From NCBI GenBank assembly GCA_027923505.1, contig BROI01000018.1, positions 310,001 through 374,000 on the forward strand: a stretch of DNA of 64,000 nt, given 5' to 3'. Position numbers and translations under genes: made by a program. Source of the stretch: Mayamaea pseudoterrestris. Taxonomy: Eukaryota > Bacillariophyta > Bacillariophyceae > Sellaphorales > Sellaphoraceae. A model generated the notes under the pieces. That model made no database searches and was not told the DNA's origin. It saw nothing but the letters and a program-made list of their open reading frames with translations. Of the stretch, positions 28,762-38,244 are shown in pieces; positions within the stretch are counted from its first letter, which is position 1; each line of letters begins with the position of its first letter.

Positions 28762-31008
28762 CTAAAATTCAGCCATCGACCTGCCCGGAACCAAGGGGCT
28801 CGAAGAAAAGGATAGCTGGATCGGGTGCAGTGTTGATGTCAGCGACATGGTTGTTTCGTCGAGCAAATCCAAAACATCAGTCGGCGCTTTTCGCTCTCGC
28901 GCGCAGTTCAAAGGCCGCTGACCCTTCTTGTTCTGCTCTTGGATCGCGTCGGGATATTTCTCTAACAACAACGCGATGACAGGTGCAGGTGCACCATGAA
29001 TAGCCGCCTCGTGGAGTGGCGTGTTTCGGCTTGCGTTAACTGCTCTGGCAATCTTCGGGTGAACTGCCAACAATTGTTTGACAATGGACACATCAATATT
29101 CTGCTTTTGCACCGCAAGATGAACCGGAAGATTGCCAGCGCGGCAGGGCATGGTCGCAGCTCGTGGGTAAACTTCAAGCAAGTGCGAAATCAACTCCTTG
29201 CTGGCCGTTTCATTTTGAACCGCAATGACTAACGGCGTCCGACCGATAGAGTCGAACATGCAGCAAGCCTTCGACGTGGCCAAAATCTCAAGTGTATCTA
29301 AACGCTCCGACACGTCTGGTGCAGCGCAAAGCAAATGGATTGGCGTCGCTTCAAACTCAGCCGATACTGCAGTTGCATATTCACCACCGGGGACCGAGAG
29401 GAGTAATCGGGTCAACTGCGTGGGCGTATTGCGTACCGCCGCAATGTGCAACGGTGTCAACTTACGACTGTTTTGTGCCAACAGTGGCATCTCCCTAGAT
29501 CGCGACGACCCAATGAGCAGTTCTGCAAGTTTCGTAGTGTTGCGATGCAGAACACCCATTTCATTCAGGTAATTGGTGGCATGCTGCACCAAAAGATGCA
29601 AAGGCGTGTCACCACTGCTCGTTCGATGGTGAACGCATTCCGGCAACAGACGAATGCATTCCTGGGCCACGGTCCATGGCAGTGTCCCACCAAACGCTGC
29701 GAGGTAATGAATCGGCAGCATACCTTGCTCGTCCGCTTGTTTCACCGACTCTGGATCCAACTGAATCAAGCGCATGAGGACTCGCTCGTGTGCCTCGCAG
29801 GCAACCGCAACATGAAGTAGATTGGCTCCTTCATTATTCAGCAATAATTCTGATGACTTCTTGACTTCGAGCAGCAACGTAATAATTTCCTCCGCCATGG
29901 CTTCCAGCACAAAGTCTGAACAGCGTTGAAAGCCCTTGCTTGAAACGAGCGCGTGCAGCGGCGTGTCGCCCTCGCGATTCTGAACGTCAAGCGCCTCGGG
30001 CGCCATGTTGGCAACCTTTCGGACCACGGCGAAATCTTCCTGGTGCTCGAGCGAGGCACACGCAAAGTGCAGGACGGTATTTCCGTTGTTATCCACTTCC
30101 AGTAAAAAGTCGGACGCTTCATTTTCTGGAACAAGCTGCAACATGGTCGTAAAAATTGCGGAAGGAACATTCCAGGCCGCCACGTGCAAGGTTGACTCTC
30201 CGTACTTGTTGCACTTGGTCAAGGCGGATCGATGATCGTAATCGCTTCCCACCCGAAGCAAGTAGTCCGTTGCCTTGGCTAATCGTCGCCACTTTTGCTT
30301 GCGAATGAGCCTATGAAAGTCTTGATTTCGCAACTTGGCGCTCGCGTTCGAGTCATCGTCGTTGGAATTCGAATCGTCCAGAGTGTCAAATGTCGAGCTT
30401 GATGCTTGCAACAATTGCAGATCCTCATCCTTCTTTGCCTTCTTGCGCAACGAAATAGACTTCTTCTTTTCGTTGGTCGCTGCTAGAAAGGTTATTTCAA
30501 TCTCCTTGGGTTTCTCCTTCGACTTTTTCTTCTTTGACTTCTTTTCTTTCTTTGATGCAGTCGTCGCAGTCGATAGCAAGGATGATGCACTCGCGTTGTG
30601 CAGTTCCGAGACTGCCTCTGAGCGCGCTCCGGCATCTGCTGCTGATGATGGCAAAACTTGATTTTCTTCTGCCTTGCTAGTAGCAGCAGACCGATGGGAG
30701 GATTTGCTACCATGACAAATAGTAGTTGGCGCTGCTGCTACTTCCGAAATAATTGCAGGTGGCAAAAAGGCCGCAATGCCGTCATTTGAATATTCATGGC
30801 TGTCACTACTTGATCCAGACCTGGAGCTAGTCGGACTCGTCCATCCGCCCGAGGATGTGCAGCTGACTGTTTGGGACGTATCGGATGGCATGATACGAAT
30901 GTGTTTTTCGTGGGACGGAACCTGGATTGCTTCGTGATGCAATCTGGAAGGCGAATCGGGCGCGATAGCCTTCGGTCGATGAATAGATTGCTGCGGAGAG
31001 GACTGCAT
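28762..31008 (-). CDS. Ankyrin-repeat protein
   Basis: 748 aa, no intron. Residues 1-235 are low-complexity and Ser-rich, with a Lys-rich segment (KKEKKSKKKKSKEKPKE) that could act in nuclear or membrane association. From about 245 to 720 there are some ten to twelve ankyrin repeats, shown by repeated GxTPLHxA-type blocks: GESTLHVAAWN, GNTVLHFACAS, GDTPLHALVSS, GANLLHVAVAC, GDTPLHLLVQH, RNTPLHEAAIH, GQRPLNCARE. Ankyrin arrays bind proteins. Large ankyrin families of this layout are common in diatoms, and the specific role is unknown. No transmembrane segment is seen. Confidence 0.88.
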   Translation of the reverse strand: MQSSPQQSIHRPKAIAPDSPSRLHHEAIQVPSHEKHIRIMPSDTSQTVSCTSSGGWTSPTSSRSGSSSDSHEYSNDGIAAFLPPAIISEVAAAPTTICHGSKSSHRSAATSKAEENQVLPSSAADAGARSEAVSELHNASASSLLSTATTASKKEKKSKKKKSKEKPKEIEITFLAATNEKKKSISLRKKAKKDEDLQLLQASSSTFDTLDDSNSNDDDSNASAKLRNQDFHRLIRKQKWRRLAKATDYLLRVGSDYDHRSALTKCNKYGESTLHVAAWNVPSAIFTTMLQLVPENEASDFLLEVDNNGNTVLHFACASLEHQEDFAVVRKVANMAPEALDVQNREGDTPLHALVSSKGFQRCSDFVLEAMAEEIITLLLEVKKSSELLLNNEGANLLHVAVACEAHERVLMRLIQLDPESVKQADEQGMLPIHYLAAFGGTLPWTVAQECIRLLPECVHHRTSSGDTPLHLLVQHATNYLNEMGVLHRNTTKLAELLIGSSRSREMPLLAQNSRKLTPLHIAAVRNTPTQLTRLLLSVPGGEYATAVSAEFEATPIHLLCAAPDVSERLDTLEILATSKACCMFDSIGRTPLVIAVQNETASKELISHLLEVYPRAATMPCRAGNLPVHLAVQKQNIDVSIVKQLLAVHPKIARAVNASRNTPLHEAAIHGAPAPVIALLLEKYPDAIQEQNKKGQRPLNCARERKAPTDVLDLLDETTMSLTSTLHPIQLSFSSSPLVPGRSMAEF

Positions 31009-31458
31009 TGCTTTAAATGTCTTTTTGCTGTAAACAGACTGCTAGTATTACCTTCTTGCTGCAGTATCTTGGCAAGATGTACGCAACCAAGAAGTAGAGA
31101 GTCGAAATTGTCCGCCGAAAATCAAGTGATGAGGGGCGAGACGACGATGGTGCGCGGTTGTTTCGATTATTGCCCCTCCGAAAGAAGGCAACCGATGCGA
31201 TGCTGACGCATGACGTCAGTGCCGTTGCGATGATGAAAACGTCAAAAAGGCTACTGTCTCATAGAGTGTACTCAGTATCAGCGTGACGCACAACCAGCCA
31301 GTCGTGCCACTGGGCTTCCGCAACAAGTCGTGGTCTCGTTTCAACTGCTTTGACCATCACAATCAAATCGTGTGGATACCGAAGGATTATTCGTTCTACC
31401 TGCTGTCACAATCATCCTTGAACGGAACGCAATCGAGACTACCTTCTACATCATATCC
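31009..31458. promoter_or_regulatory. Divergent promoter region with TGACGC and TGACGTCA motifs
   Basis: This lies between the ankyrin gene and the second DUF6824 gene. TGACGC at 31204-31209 is followed one base later by the palindrome TGACGTCA (31211-31218), the classic bZIP/CRE site and the core of diatom CO2/cAMP-responsive elements; another TGACGC is near 31284. An in-frame ATG at 31372 offers a longer start for the downstream gene. Function is inferred from motif identity only. Confidence 0.4.
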
Positions 31459-32634
31459 ATGTCTGGCTTGGATAGCATCGCCATGGCTGTTGCTCTTCTG
31501 GAGCAGCGTCAATGTCAACCGCCGCCGCCTCTACCAACTGCCGGAGTGCTGCGCATGCCGGCGCGAGCTCCCATGGCAAAGGTTGTTTCGTCGGAGCATT
31601 CGCTTGAAACAATGAACAACATGAACGAGTCCGAGACAAATACAGCTATATGTCGTGCTGAAACAACTGCACCAGTATATCCACCGCCGGCGAGTCACTC
31701 GAGTTTGACTCACGCTGCCACGTTGGAGCTCTTCGACCAGGACTACCTCTTTCGCTACATTTTCTCGCTCGACTTGGGAGAGCTTGCGACGGTTCCCGTT
31801 CCTGGACCGCAGGAAGATATTGCATTTCCGGCCGAGAATGACATTCTATGTGGTCGTGGAGGAGAGACGAACAATCATCGGTACGTGGGCCATTCGCCTG
31901 TCAACTTGCCTGCACCTTGGGTCGGAACTCGCAGCTCGCAGCTAACGATTTGGACGGACCGACGTTTTTGCGACGAGGTCTTGTTTACAACTCTCACACT
32001 TGTCCTCTTTATGAAATACAGAGGCAATGTCAAGTACCGCCAGTACGTCAAGAGTTGCCAGGCGGCCTACATTGAATGCAAACGTCGTGACAAGCCCTTT
32101 ATCGCCCAGCGCATTGTACTGGCTGTCCGAAAGAAGGGAGGTCGGTTCTTGAAGAAGGACAAGGATTCCGGAGCTTGGCGTGATGTAGGAAACAGCAAGG
32201 CTCGGGAGAAGACGAGTCAAGCCTTGCGCGAGGGCGCTCCCGATTTGCGCGACAATTCCGACTCGGTGGAAGGTCCCATCAAGGCAAGCAAGGCTTCGAC
32301 GAAACGGGCCGCCGAGAATAAACGTTCCGCCGGCATCGTGCACCATTATCCCACCTTGGTCTTGTCGTCGTCGTCGCCAGTCTCACCAAGTAAGCGCCAA
32401 TGTACATCGATGCAAATGCCGGCCTACCGATGCTGTCCCCTGCCGCCAAGCAACAATGTTACATTTCATCATGCGGCAATTGTACCACACTTGATTGCCA
32501 GTGTCTCTTCCAATGAGCAGGAGTCGGAAGCTTCGTCCCTCGGTAGTGATGCGGCGCCGTACATGCTCGAAGTTCCCCACAAGGGCCCACGCATCAAGCT
32601 CTTGAAGAAGCGGTTGGAAGGACAGATTGTGTGA
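31459..32634 (+). CDS. DUF6824-domain protein with a stop-free intron
   Basis: Exons 31459-31880 and 32022-32634 give 344 aa. Joining restores the domain: NDILCGRGGETNNH + RGNVKYRQYVKSCQAAY, then AQRIVLAVRKKGGRFLKKD, GAWRDVGNSKAREKTSQALR. The 141-bp intron (GTACGT donor, ATACAG acceptor) is a multiple of three and has no in-frame stop, so the unspliced message also encodes one 47-residue-longer protein with the domain split. Flanks are low-complexity, Pro- and Ser-rich, with LKKRLEGQIV at the end. The start at 31459 (MSGLDSIAMAVALLEQ) is preferred over 31372. A nuclear role is possible but unproven for this diatom-type domain. Confidence 0.83.
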   Translation: MSGLDSIAMAVALLEQRQCQPPPPLPTAGVLRMPARAPMAKVVSSEHSLETMNNMNESETNTAICRAETTAPVYPPPASHSSLTHAATLELFDQDYLFRYIFSLDLGELATVPVPGPQEDIAFPAENDILCGRGGETNNHRYVGHSPVNLPAPWVGTRSSQLTIWTDRRFCDEVLFTTLTLVLFMKYRGNVKYRQYVKSCQAAYIECKRRDKPFIAQRIVLAVRKKGGRFLKKDKDSGAWRDVGNSKAREKTSQALREGAPDLRDNSDSVEGPIKASKASTKRAAENKRSAGIVHHYPTLVLSSSSPVSPSKRQCTSMQMPAYRCCPLPPSNNVTFHHAAIVPHLIASVSSNEQESEASSLGSDAAPYMLEVPHKGPRIKLLKKRLEGQIV

Positions 32635-32828
32635 GCTGTTGCCTGTCTCTCTTATTCTTCTTGCGGTGTATTTTCTGTATCAAACAAGCAGATGGGCCAG
32701 GTATAATAGCTATATAAGTGGACACTGTTTAAATCATTGCTTTGGCAGTTTGTTATGCATAGTACAAGTACAACTCACGTAGCTAAAATCATGCAAGATT
32801 GAAAATTATTTCGTCGCATCGGCGCTCG

Positions 32829-33219
32829 ATGTTCATGGCATGCCTGCCGTGTCTCAAAATAAGAAGGCGCCAGAACGACTATATACACTGCATAGACAAT
32901 GCGAGCAAGTTGCATGAAGAGAGTTTTCGTCCAGCTTCGAATGAAGCGACGGAACAATCATTGGCAAGAACGGGTGCACCTCTCGACGACCGGAACGGGT
33001 TTAATTTATCTGCATATTGGGCCATCGGGAGATAGCTGGACAGGATCATCCATCTTTGCTGCAAAGCACCTGCAACCAGATTATGTCAAGAGCATTGTGA
33101 TGCCCAGCGATGCACCAGTTGAAGCGATCGAAAGGCTGCTGGAGAATGACATTGAGTTGGCGCAGGAAATATATGACTCGCTTGACATTAGTAAGCTTCT
33201 TAGTCAACTTAAAAAGTAG
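32829..33219 (+). CDS. Small hypothetical protein, two exons proposed
   Basis: Exons 32829-32973 and 33044-33219 are joined by a 70-bp intron (GTGCAC donor, GGACAG acceptor) and give about 106 aa. The product starts MFMACLPCLKIRRRQNDYIH, with two cysteines near the N-terminus followed by basic residues, a pattern seen in palmitoylated proteins. It ends in an acidic helical segment (PVEAIERLLENDIELAQEIY). Without splicing, two overlapping frames (32799-33035 and 32899-33219) each hold half of the plausible sequence. No family is recognised. An in-frame ATG at 32799 is an alternative start. Confidence 0.42.
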
Positions 33220-33453
33220 ACACTAATATTATACATGATCATTTATTTAGACTAACAGTAAGCTATCAACGAAAATCGTACTACTTGTAATTCAGAGAGA
33301 AATCAAAAGAAAGAAGATATTTAACCGGTACGACACTCAACGGACGCAGCGCAGCGACGACGAAAAGATTTGACGAAGCTCACATCATATTAGTCTTCGC
33401 ATCAAGACGTACTGCTAGTGTAAACCATCATCCATATAGCATTTGCATCCAAT

Positions 33454-34563
33454 ATGAAGGTAGACAAAAGTTGGCCGTTGATTCCCATTTCTCTCTTGTT
33501 GCTTTCCACATGTGGAGCCGCCTTTACACTATTGACCAACAATGGATCCGTCCGTCACTTGATGCGAACACGCACATGTTTGTCGGCTACTTCGGACAAC
33601 GAAAACAAGCCATATCTTGTGACAGGCGCAACTGGTCGAGTTGGTCGATTAGTGGTGCAAAAGTTGCTGAGCGAAGGTCGTCCTGTTCGGGCGCTTGTCC
33701 GCAGTCGATCCAAAGCTCAGTCCATTTTTGGAACGAGCGACGAACTTGCATATCCATCGCTAAAAATTATCAAGGCGGATCTTGGACGATACGACGAGTA
33801 CCAAAGTGTGCTTGACGAGGCTGTAGAGGGATGTGAAGCAATCATTAGCGTCAATGGATGCAGTCGATTTTCTGAATGGAGCGACTTTTTGCCATGGCGC
33901 CTCTTTTGCGGTCCTGACGTCAGCTCATGGGCTGGTCGTGATCATCCATATTATATCAACTATTTGGCTCAAAAGAAGCTCATTGACTTGGCTAAGAAGC
34001 ACAACGTTAATAGAATTGTTCGGCTGACAGGCCTAGCTCTGGCGTACTCTGAATTCAACCCGTTCACGATTCTCTTCAACATTTTACTGTCGCTGAACAG
34101 TCGCTATCATACGTTGTGCGAAGCAGAGCTGGCAAAGAGCGGAATTCCATACGTAATTTTGCGGCCTGGTGGGCTGGCCACGGATGCACGTGATATGGAA
34201 ACAACCAATCTGCAAGTGGATCCGAGCGGCAAGCTTCCTTTACCCGGGCGAGTTGGCCGAGGCGACGTGGCAGATTTGGCAATTGAAGCATGCCATCTAC
34301 CTGCATCAAACAGCTATACTCTTGCTTGTCGCTGGTGTGGAGATGGCGTCAAGCCAAAGCCGCAGGGCAAGAAAGGCGACGGCTATGCTTCGGCAAAAGA
34401 GTGTTTGCAGCACGTCGTCGATTCGTCAGCAACCGCCCTGCCTCCTCCAAAATTGAAAATGTACGCACTTCCTGTCGGCATTGTTGTCTATTCAGCAGCT
34501 GCTTTCCTTGTCAAGTCTGTTATTGGACTTGTCAAGTTTGCCATGACAGTTATCCATGGATGA
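33454..34563 (+). CDS. Atypical short-chain dehydrogenase (NAD(P)-binding, NmrA-like), plastid-targeted
   Basis: 369 aa, no intron. A Rossmann fold opens with YLVTGATGRVGRLVVQKLLS, the TGATGxxG dinucleotide motif of atypical SDR proteins, followed by VRALVRSRSKA. A later block, GIPYVILRPGGLATDA, is typical of the NmrA/HSCARG-like and plastid SDR groups. MKVDKSWPLIPISLLLLSTC then GAAF/TLL is a signal peptide with a plastid motif. A hydrophobic helix near the C-terminus (about 338-360) may anchor it to a membrane. The canonical YxxxK pair is not clear, as is common in atypical members. Substrate unknown. Confidence 0.85.
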   Translation: MKVDKSWPLIPISLLLLSTCGAAFTLLTNNGSVRHLMRTRTCLSATSDNENKPYLVTGATGRVGRLVVQKLLSEGRPVRALVRSRSKAQSIFGTSDELAYPSLKIIKADLGRYDEYQSVLDEAVEGCEAIISVNGCSRFSEWSDFLPWRLFCGPDVSSWAGRDHPYYINYLAQKKLIDLAKKHNVNRIVRLTGLALAYSEFNPFTILFNILLSLNSRYHTLCEAELAKSGIPYVILRPGGLATDARDMETTNLQVDPSGKLPLPGRVGRGDVADLAIEACHLPASNSYTLACRWCGDGVKPKPQGKKGDGYASAKECLQHVVDSSATALPPPKLKMYALPVGIVVYSAAAFLVKSVIGLVKFAMTVIHG

Positions 34564-34706
34564 TCATGATCTTTGAAAGCGGCGAGCGCTTTCGAACTTT
34601 TATCTGGGACGCTGTCATGTGCTCCTACTTTTAAGTAGTCCAGCAGCCGTGCAATCAATAACGTAGCGTATAATCAGTGCCTTATTAGTATATGAAATAT
34701 TCACGT

Positions 34707-35670
34707 CTATTTCTTCGCTTTTGCGAGTTCCTCGCGCATAGCATCAATCGTTGTCTTGTACGCCTCCACAGTTCGTGGCTCCTTGAGAATCGCAGATCCG
34801 GCAACCATCATATCGACTCCAGCCTCGGCAACTTCGCGAATGTTATCCACCTTGACGCCTCCGTCAATCTGCAACCGACAGTCCAAGTTGTTTTCGTCAA
34901 TAAGTTTTCGTGCTTCCCTCGCCTTGTCCAAAACTGCAGGAATAAAAGCCTGTCCTCCGAATCCGGGGTTGACAGACATGAGCAAGATGATATCTAGCTT
35001 GTCCATCACATACTTGGCAACATCCAATGAAGTTGCAGGGTTAAAGACAAGTCCAGCCTTAAGTCCTGCATTTCTAATAAGCTGCAGACTGCGGTCTACG
35101 TGATTCGTTGCTTCCGGGTGGAATGTAATGTACGAGGCGCCAGCATTGATAAAGTCTTGGATGGCTGCGTCGACTGGCGACACCATCAAATGAACATCAA
35201 TGGGTGCTGTAACGCCGTGGTCGCGGAGTGCCTTGCACACCATGGGTCCAATGGTCAAGTTAGGTACGTAGTGGTTGTCCATGACATCGAAATGAACAAC
35301 GTCTTTGTTTGTAAAGAGAATAGGTGTAAGCGATTGACATGAAAGCTACAGCATACAGCAACTCTCGTCGTCAGTCATCACATCATTAGTCCTCATACCT
35401 GCTCCTGCAGCGAGGACATTGTCGACTTCGGCACCTAGTTGTGCAAAGTCAGCCGAAAGAATCGAAGGAGCAATGAGGTAATCCTTGTCACCCCAAACGT
35501 TAAGGGACGTAGTCTTGCGGGCGAGTTCGACCTTCTATGACAAAAAAAGATGAGATTCGTGTGATCGAATCGTAATTCTCTCTGACAATCTCGAAACTTG
35601 AACGTACCGGAGAGGTGAACGCCGAAGCCGAAACAGCAAGCGAGGCAAGGAAGGCAGCAGTGAACTTCAT
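34707..35670 (-). CDS. Ribulose-phosphate 3-epimerase, plastid-targeted
   Basis: Three exons, 35608-35670, 35399-35534 and 34707-35302, give 264 aa; introns are 73 and 96 bp with GTACGT/CATAG and GTATGA/AAAG borders. Interconverts ribulose 5-phosphate and xylulose 5-phosphate in the Calvin and pentose phosphate cycles. Exon 1 is exactly the targeting peptide [18 protein letters not shown] then TSP, a textbook ASAF motif. The mature enzyme has [61 protein letters not shown] and MVAGSAILK, covering the metal-binding and catalytic His/Asp residues of the (beta/alpha)8 fold. It converges on the SDR gene. Confidence 0.95.
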
Positions 35671-35990
35671 TGCGATCTAGAATAGCAGAAATGAATATGG
35701 TACTTTACTGATGCGTGTGATTGACGAACAATTGTGGTCATGGTCGATGAAGCCCATGATCATCCGTCGTTCCAAATTGGATCGGTTGTAGTCACTGACG
35801 TATGTCTCTGCATGACGTCACATTTTCATTGCCGGTACGACCTCTCGTCTCATTCATCAATCTTTCGCAAAACTGCGACCATGGAATTGGCTCACACTTT
35901 TACGCTTGTCACCGCGTCAAAGTGCATGTTCCGTTCTGTAAATTGCAATCAATTTGCAGCGAAGAAGTAACGGTTTGCGTTAATATTTTA
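35671..35990. promoter_or_regulatory. Divergent promoter of epimerase and NR2C2AP-like genes with TGACGT and TGACGTCA
   Basis: 320 bp between the two starts. TGACGT lies at 35796-35801 and the palindrome TGACGTCA at 35813-35820, about 125-150 bp upstream of the epimerase ATG. The spacing and motif resemble the paired CO2/cAMP-responsive elements of diatom carbonic anhydrase promoters. Regulation of this Calvin-cycle gene by that route is inference. Confidence 0.42.
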
Positions 35991-36526
35991 ATGCAGCTCT
36001 TAAGTGACCCAAAGACCGGAACAAAATGTCGGTATGTGAATATGAACCGACAACGTTTTAGCCGGCGTCGTTCCGGAAGTCTAACACGTGGCTCGTCTCC
36101 TTATCGGACAGAGTTTCATCTGTGCTACAACAGAATAATAAAGTGTACGGTCCTAAGAATGTTTTGGATATTGAGAATGATAGTAACTGTTGGAACTCTG
36201 AAGGTACTGACGGAGGGACTACTCAATTCATTGAACTCGACTTTATCCGCAATGTGCAACCACAAGAGATACGAATTCAGTTTCAGGCAGGCTTCATCGC
36301 ACAATCATGCTCCATTCAAGTTTTTGAGAGCGACATCAACCAGTATCAGACAAAGCAGACTATCGAGTTTGAAGACGTTCATTCAATTCAAACAATGCAG
36401 TTGCCGACAGACGACAATGCTGCTACCACCAAAATAAGGCTTGTCTTTGACGATTTCACAGACTTTTACGGCCGCATCATTGTTTACAGGCTTGAAGTGT
36501 GGGGCGAAGATGTGTCGGAGGCATGA
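35991..36526 (+). CDS. NR2C2AP (TRA16)-like protein, discoidin-type beta-sandwich
   Basis: Exons 35991-36031 and 36112-36526, separated by an 80-bp intron (GTATGT donor, GGACAG acceptor), give 151 aa. The spliced N-terminus MQLLSDPKTGTKCRVSSVLQ matches the RVSSVL block of animal NR2C2-associated protein. It continues with SNCWNSEG, FIELDF, IRIQFQAGF and the C-terminal FTDFYGRIIVYRLEVWGED. The fold is that of an F5/8-type discoidin domain. In mammals it is described as a nuclear-receptor co-regulator; algae lack such receptors, so the original role must differ. Splicing is needed for the conserved start and removes a larger accidental frame at 35802-36437. Confidence 0.85.
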
Positions 36527-36607
36527 TTTCGTGGCACAAGCGACTTCCTTGAGTGATCTCGAGACACTGACGATAGAGCTTGACAACTGACCAGCTGACA
36601 ACGCACT

Positions 36608-36871
36608 TTAAGTGCGAAAATGGACTGCGGCATATAAGGTTTCTAGCTCGACTGCAACGTTTTCGCATTGAAGCTGCGACGTCCGAAGCAGACCTTGCAT
36701 CTGCAGTATTTCTTCGTTAATCAAGGCAATTCTGTGCTGCGCAAACTGGAAGTTTAGCGCGAGCATTAGTATAGCGCCGCACAGGATGGTAAATTCGCGA
36801 TGATACGCAAAAAGAAAGTTAAGAGTATCATCTAGCGAGGAACCCCGCCTGATTGTTACGTAGACTTGCAT
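36608..36871 (-). CDS. Small membrane/coiled-coil ORF, possible downstream exon
   Basis: 87 aa. One hydrophobic helix (FTILCGAILMLALNFQF) is followed by a helical, heptad-like stretch (INEEILQMQGLLRTSQLQCE). It overlaps by 16 bp the minus-strand ORF at 36856-37128, in another frame. The two may be one spliced gene, but I found no convincing splice pair. No family is recognised. Coding status is uncertain. Confidence 0.35.
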   Translation of the reverse strand: MQVYVTIRRGSSLDDTLNFLFAYHREFTILCGAILMLALNFQFAQHRIALINEEILQMQGLLRTSQLQCENVAVELETLYAAVHFRT

Positions 36872-37128
36872 TCTTTCTTCTTATTGCGCAGCAGTGGCCG
36901 GACGCTTTTGTGAGTGGATCCGACTCGCGCACCCTTTCGAGTACGCCGTTCGCCAGACTCAACGCATCCCGAATCTTTCATCTCCGAATCAAAAACGGCG
37001 TTGTAAAAACCTCGCCCATGCATTGGTCGCCTAAGTTTGACTTGAAAGCAGTCGGTCTTGTCCACGACATCCACCAATACCATTCCGACAGATTGCGTCG
37101 TGTCCAGCGGCGGTGAACTTTCGACCAT
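36856..37128 (-). CDS. Small basic ORF, possible upstream exon of 36608-36871
   Basis: 90 aa starting MVESSPPLDTTQSVGMVLVD and ending in a Lys-rich tail. It has no recognised domain. It starts 57 bp from the divergent SAP-like gene. The opposite strand over the same bases has an 87-codon frame that begins at TTG after a stop codon, with a signal-like start and a DAF motif. That makes the choice of strand less certain. Confidence 0.3.
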   Translation of the reverse strand: MVESSPPLDTTQSVGMVLVDVVDKTDCFQVKLRRPMHGRGFYNAVFDSEMKDSGCVESGERRTRKGARVGSTHKSVRPLLRNKKKECKST

Positions 37129-37185
37129 GGAGGTCCTATGTCTTCAGCTCTGGCTTACTGCTGCCGGTAGCAAATGTAACACAGG

Positions 37186-38244
37186 ATGGCCACCACAATG
37201 AGGAGAAGTCAACAATGTATCCGAATAGCATATCTGCTGTTTGTGCTTTTCGTAACTACCGCTAATGGTTGGCAGTGGAGTCGGTGGATTCAAGCTCCCA
37301 TTGACTACATCAACCCCAGACTTGCCGCAAGCTCAACGGCGATGCCAGACACGTTGACGCTAGAAGAAATCCAGTTAATGCGTGTTCGCGATATAAGGCG
37401 AGCATTAACTCGTAACCATGGGTATTCCGCAGATGAAGTGGCCCGAATGATTGACAAGGTTGACCTCATTCAAGCACTCGCCAATGAGGAAAAGAAACGT
37501 CAACAACGAGCCCACGGCAAGAGATTCCGAAGTCAAGTAATAAAAGCATTGGTGACCGCTATAATAGGTGTGCTGGTTATCTTTTGTTGGCCCCTTCTCG
37601 TTCAGGGGTGCGAGATTTTGTACATCAACATTGTCGTGTGGACGGATCGGAAACGCTACGAAGTGTCCAGATGCCGGGACCTCAAATCCATCTTAGCCAT
37701 GGTTGGCGTAATTCTCATGCTGGTGCTTGATTTGCTACAATTTTGGTTGACAGCATCTATTGCACTTTCCTGGATCATTCGACGGAGCAAATACTTTTTC
37801 CCCACGCCGCAACTCAATGTTCAACCTGGGCAAATGCTTGGAAAGGAGGTGGCTGGAAGTGCCATTGGAAGCATGAGCATTAACATTGCGCCAATGGCAA
37901 TCACATGGTTGATGAGATTCGTCCATGCTCGATTGGAAGCCTGGACGGGCCGGGCAATGGCGCGTGCCTTGCAGGCGCAACGCAAGGCTGCTCGTGAGAA
38001 GGAAAGCGCAGAAGAGCGAGCGGCGCGAAAGTTGATGAAGAAGCAAACACGCGAGCAGCAGGTGAATGCGCCATCTTCCAGTGGTTCTAGTACAAGCTGG
38101 ATGGAGCCAGTGCGCAATCTGGTCGGCAATCCAACCGATGGCGACGCAAATGAATTGAACGAAAGCTCCATTAGACCATCTACAACGCATGATGACTTTC
38201 TTAAGCAGATTGATGAAGCTGGCGGAATGGGTGAGCTTGATTAA
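37186..38244 (+). CDS. ER membrane protein with SAP-like N-terminal domain
   Basis: 352 aa, no intron. A signal peptide (about residues 8-29, IRIAYLLFVLFVTTANGW) precedes a SAP-like helix-turn-helix segment (LTLEEIQLMRVRDIRRALTR, then GYSADEVARMIDKVDLIQAL) of the kind seen in ARMET/MANF-like and algal ER proteins. Two or three membrane segments follow (about 117-140, 163-188 and a weaker one near 225-245), then a long charged helix (ARALQAQRKAAREKESAEER). The C-terminus is acidic. The specific function is unknown. The layout suggests an ER or endomembrane protein with a cytosolic or lumenal coiled-coil tail. Confidence 0.7.
   Translation: MATTMRRSQQCIRIAYLLFVLFVTTANGWQWSRWIQAPIDYINPRLAASSTAMPDTLTLEEIQLMRVRDIRRALTRNHGYSADEVARMIDKVDLIQALANEEKKRQQRAHGKRFRSQVIKALVTAIIGVLVIFCWPLLVQGCEILYINIVVWTDRKRYEVSRCRDLKSILAMVGVILMLVLDLLQFWLTASIALSWIIRRSKYFFPTPQLNVQPGQMLGKEVAGSAIGSMSINIAPMAITWLMRFVHARLEAWTGRAMARALQAQRKAAREKESAEERAARKLMKKQTREQQVNAPSSSGSSTSWMEPVRNLVGNPTDGDANELNESSIRPSTTHDDFLKQIDEAGGMGELD

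Noticed and set aside
35802-36437. Plus-strand 211-codon ORF
   Set aside because: It reads through the intron of the NR2C2AP-like gene and is out of frame with its conserved second exon.
36853-37116. Plus-strand ORF with a signal-like start and DAF motif, preceded by a good acceptor-like tract (TTCTTATTGCGCAG)
   Set aside because: It has no ATG, a stop codon lies directly upstream, and I could not find a matching donor exon.
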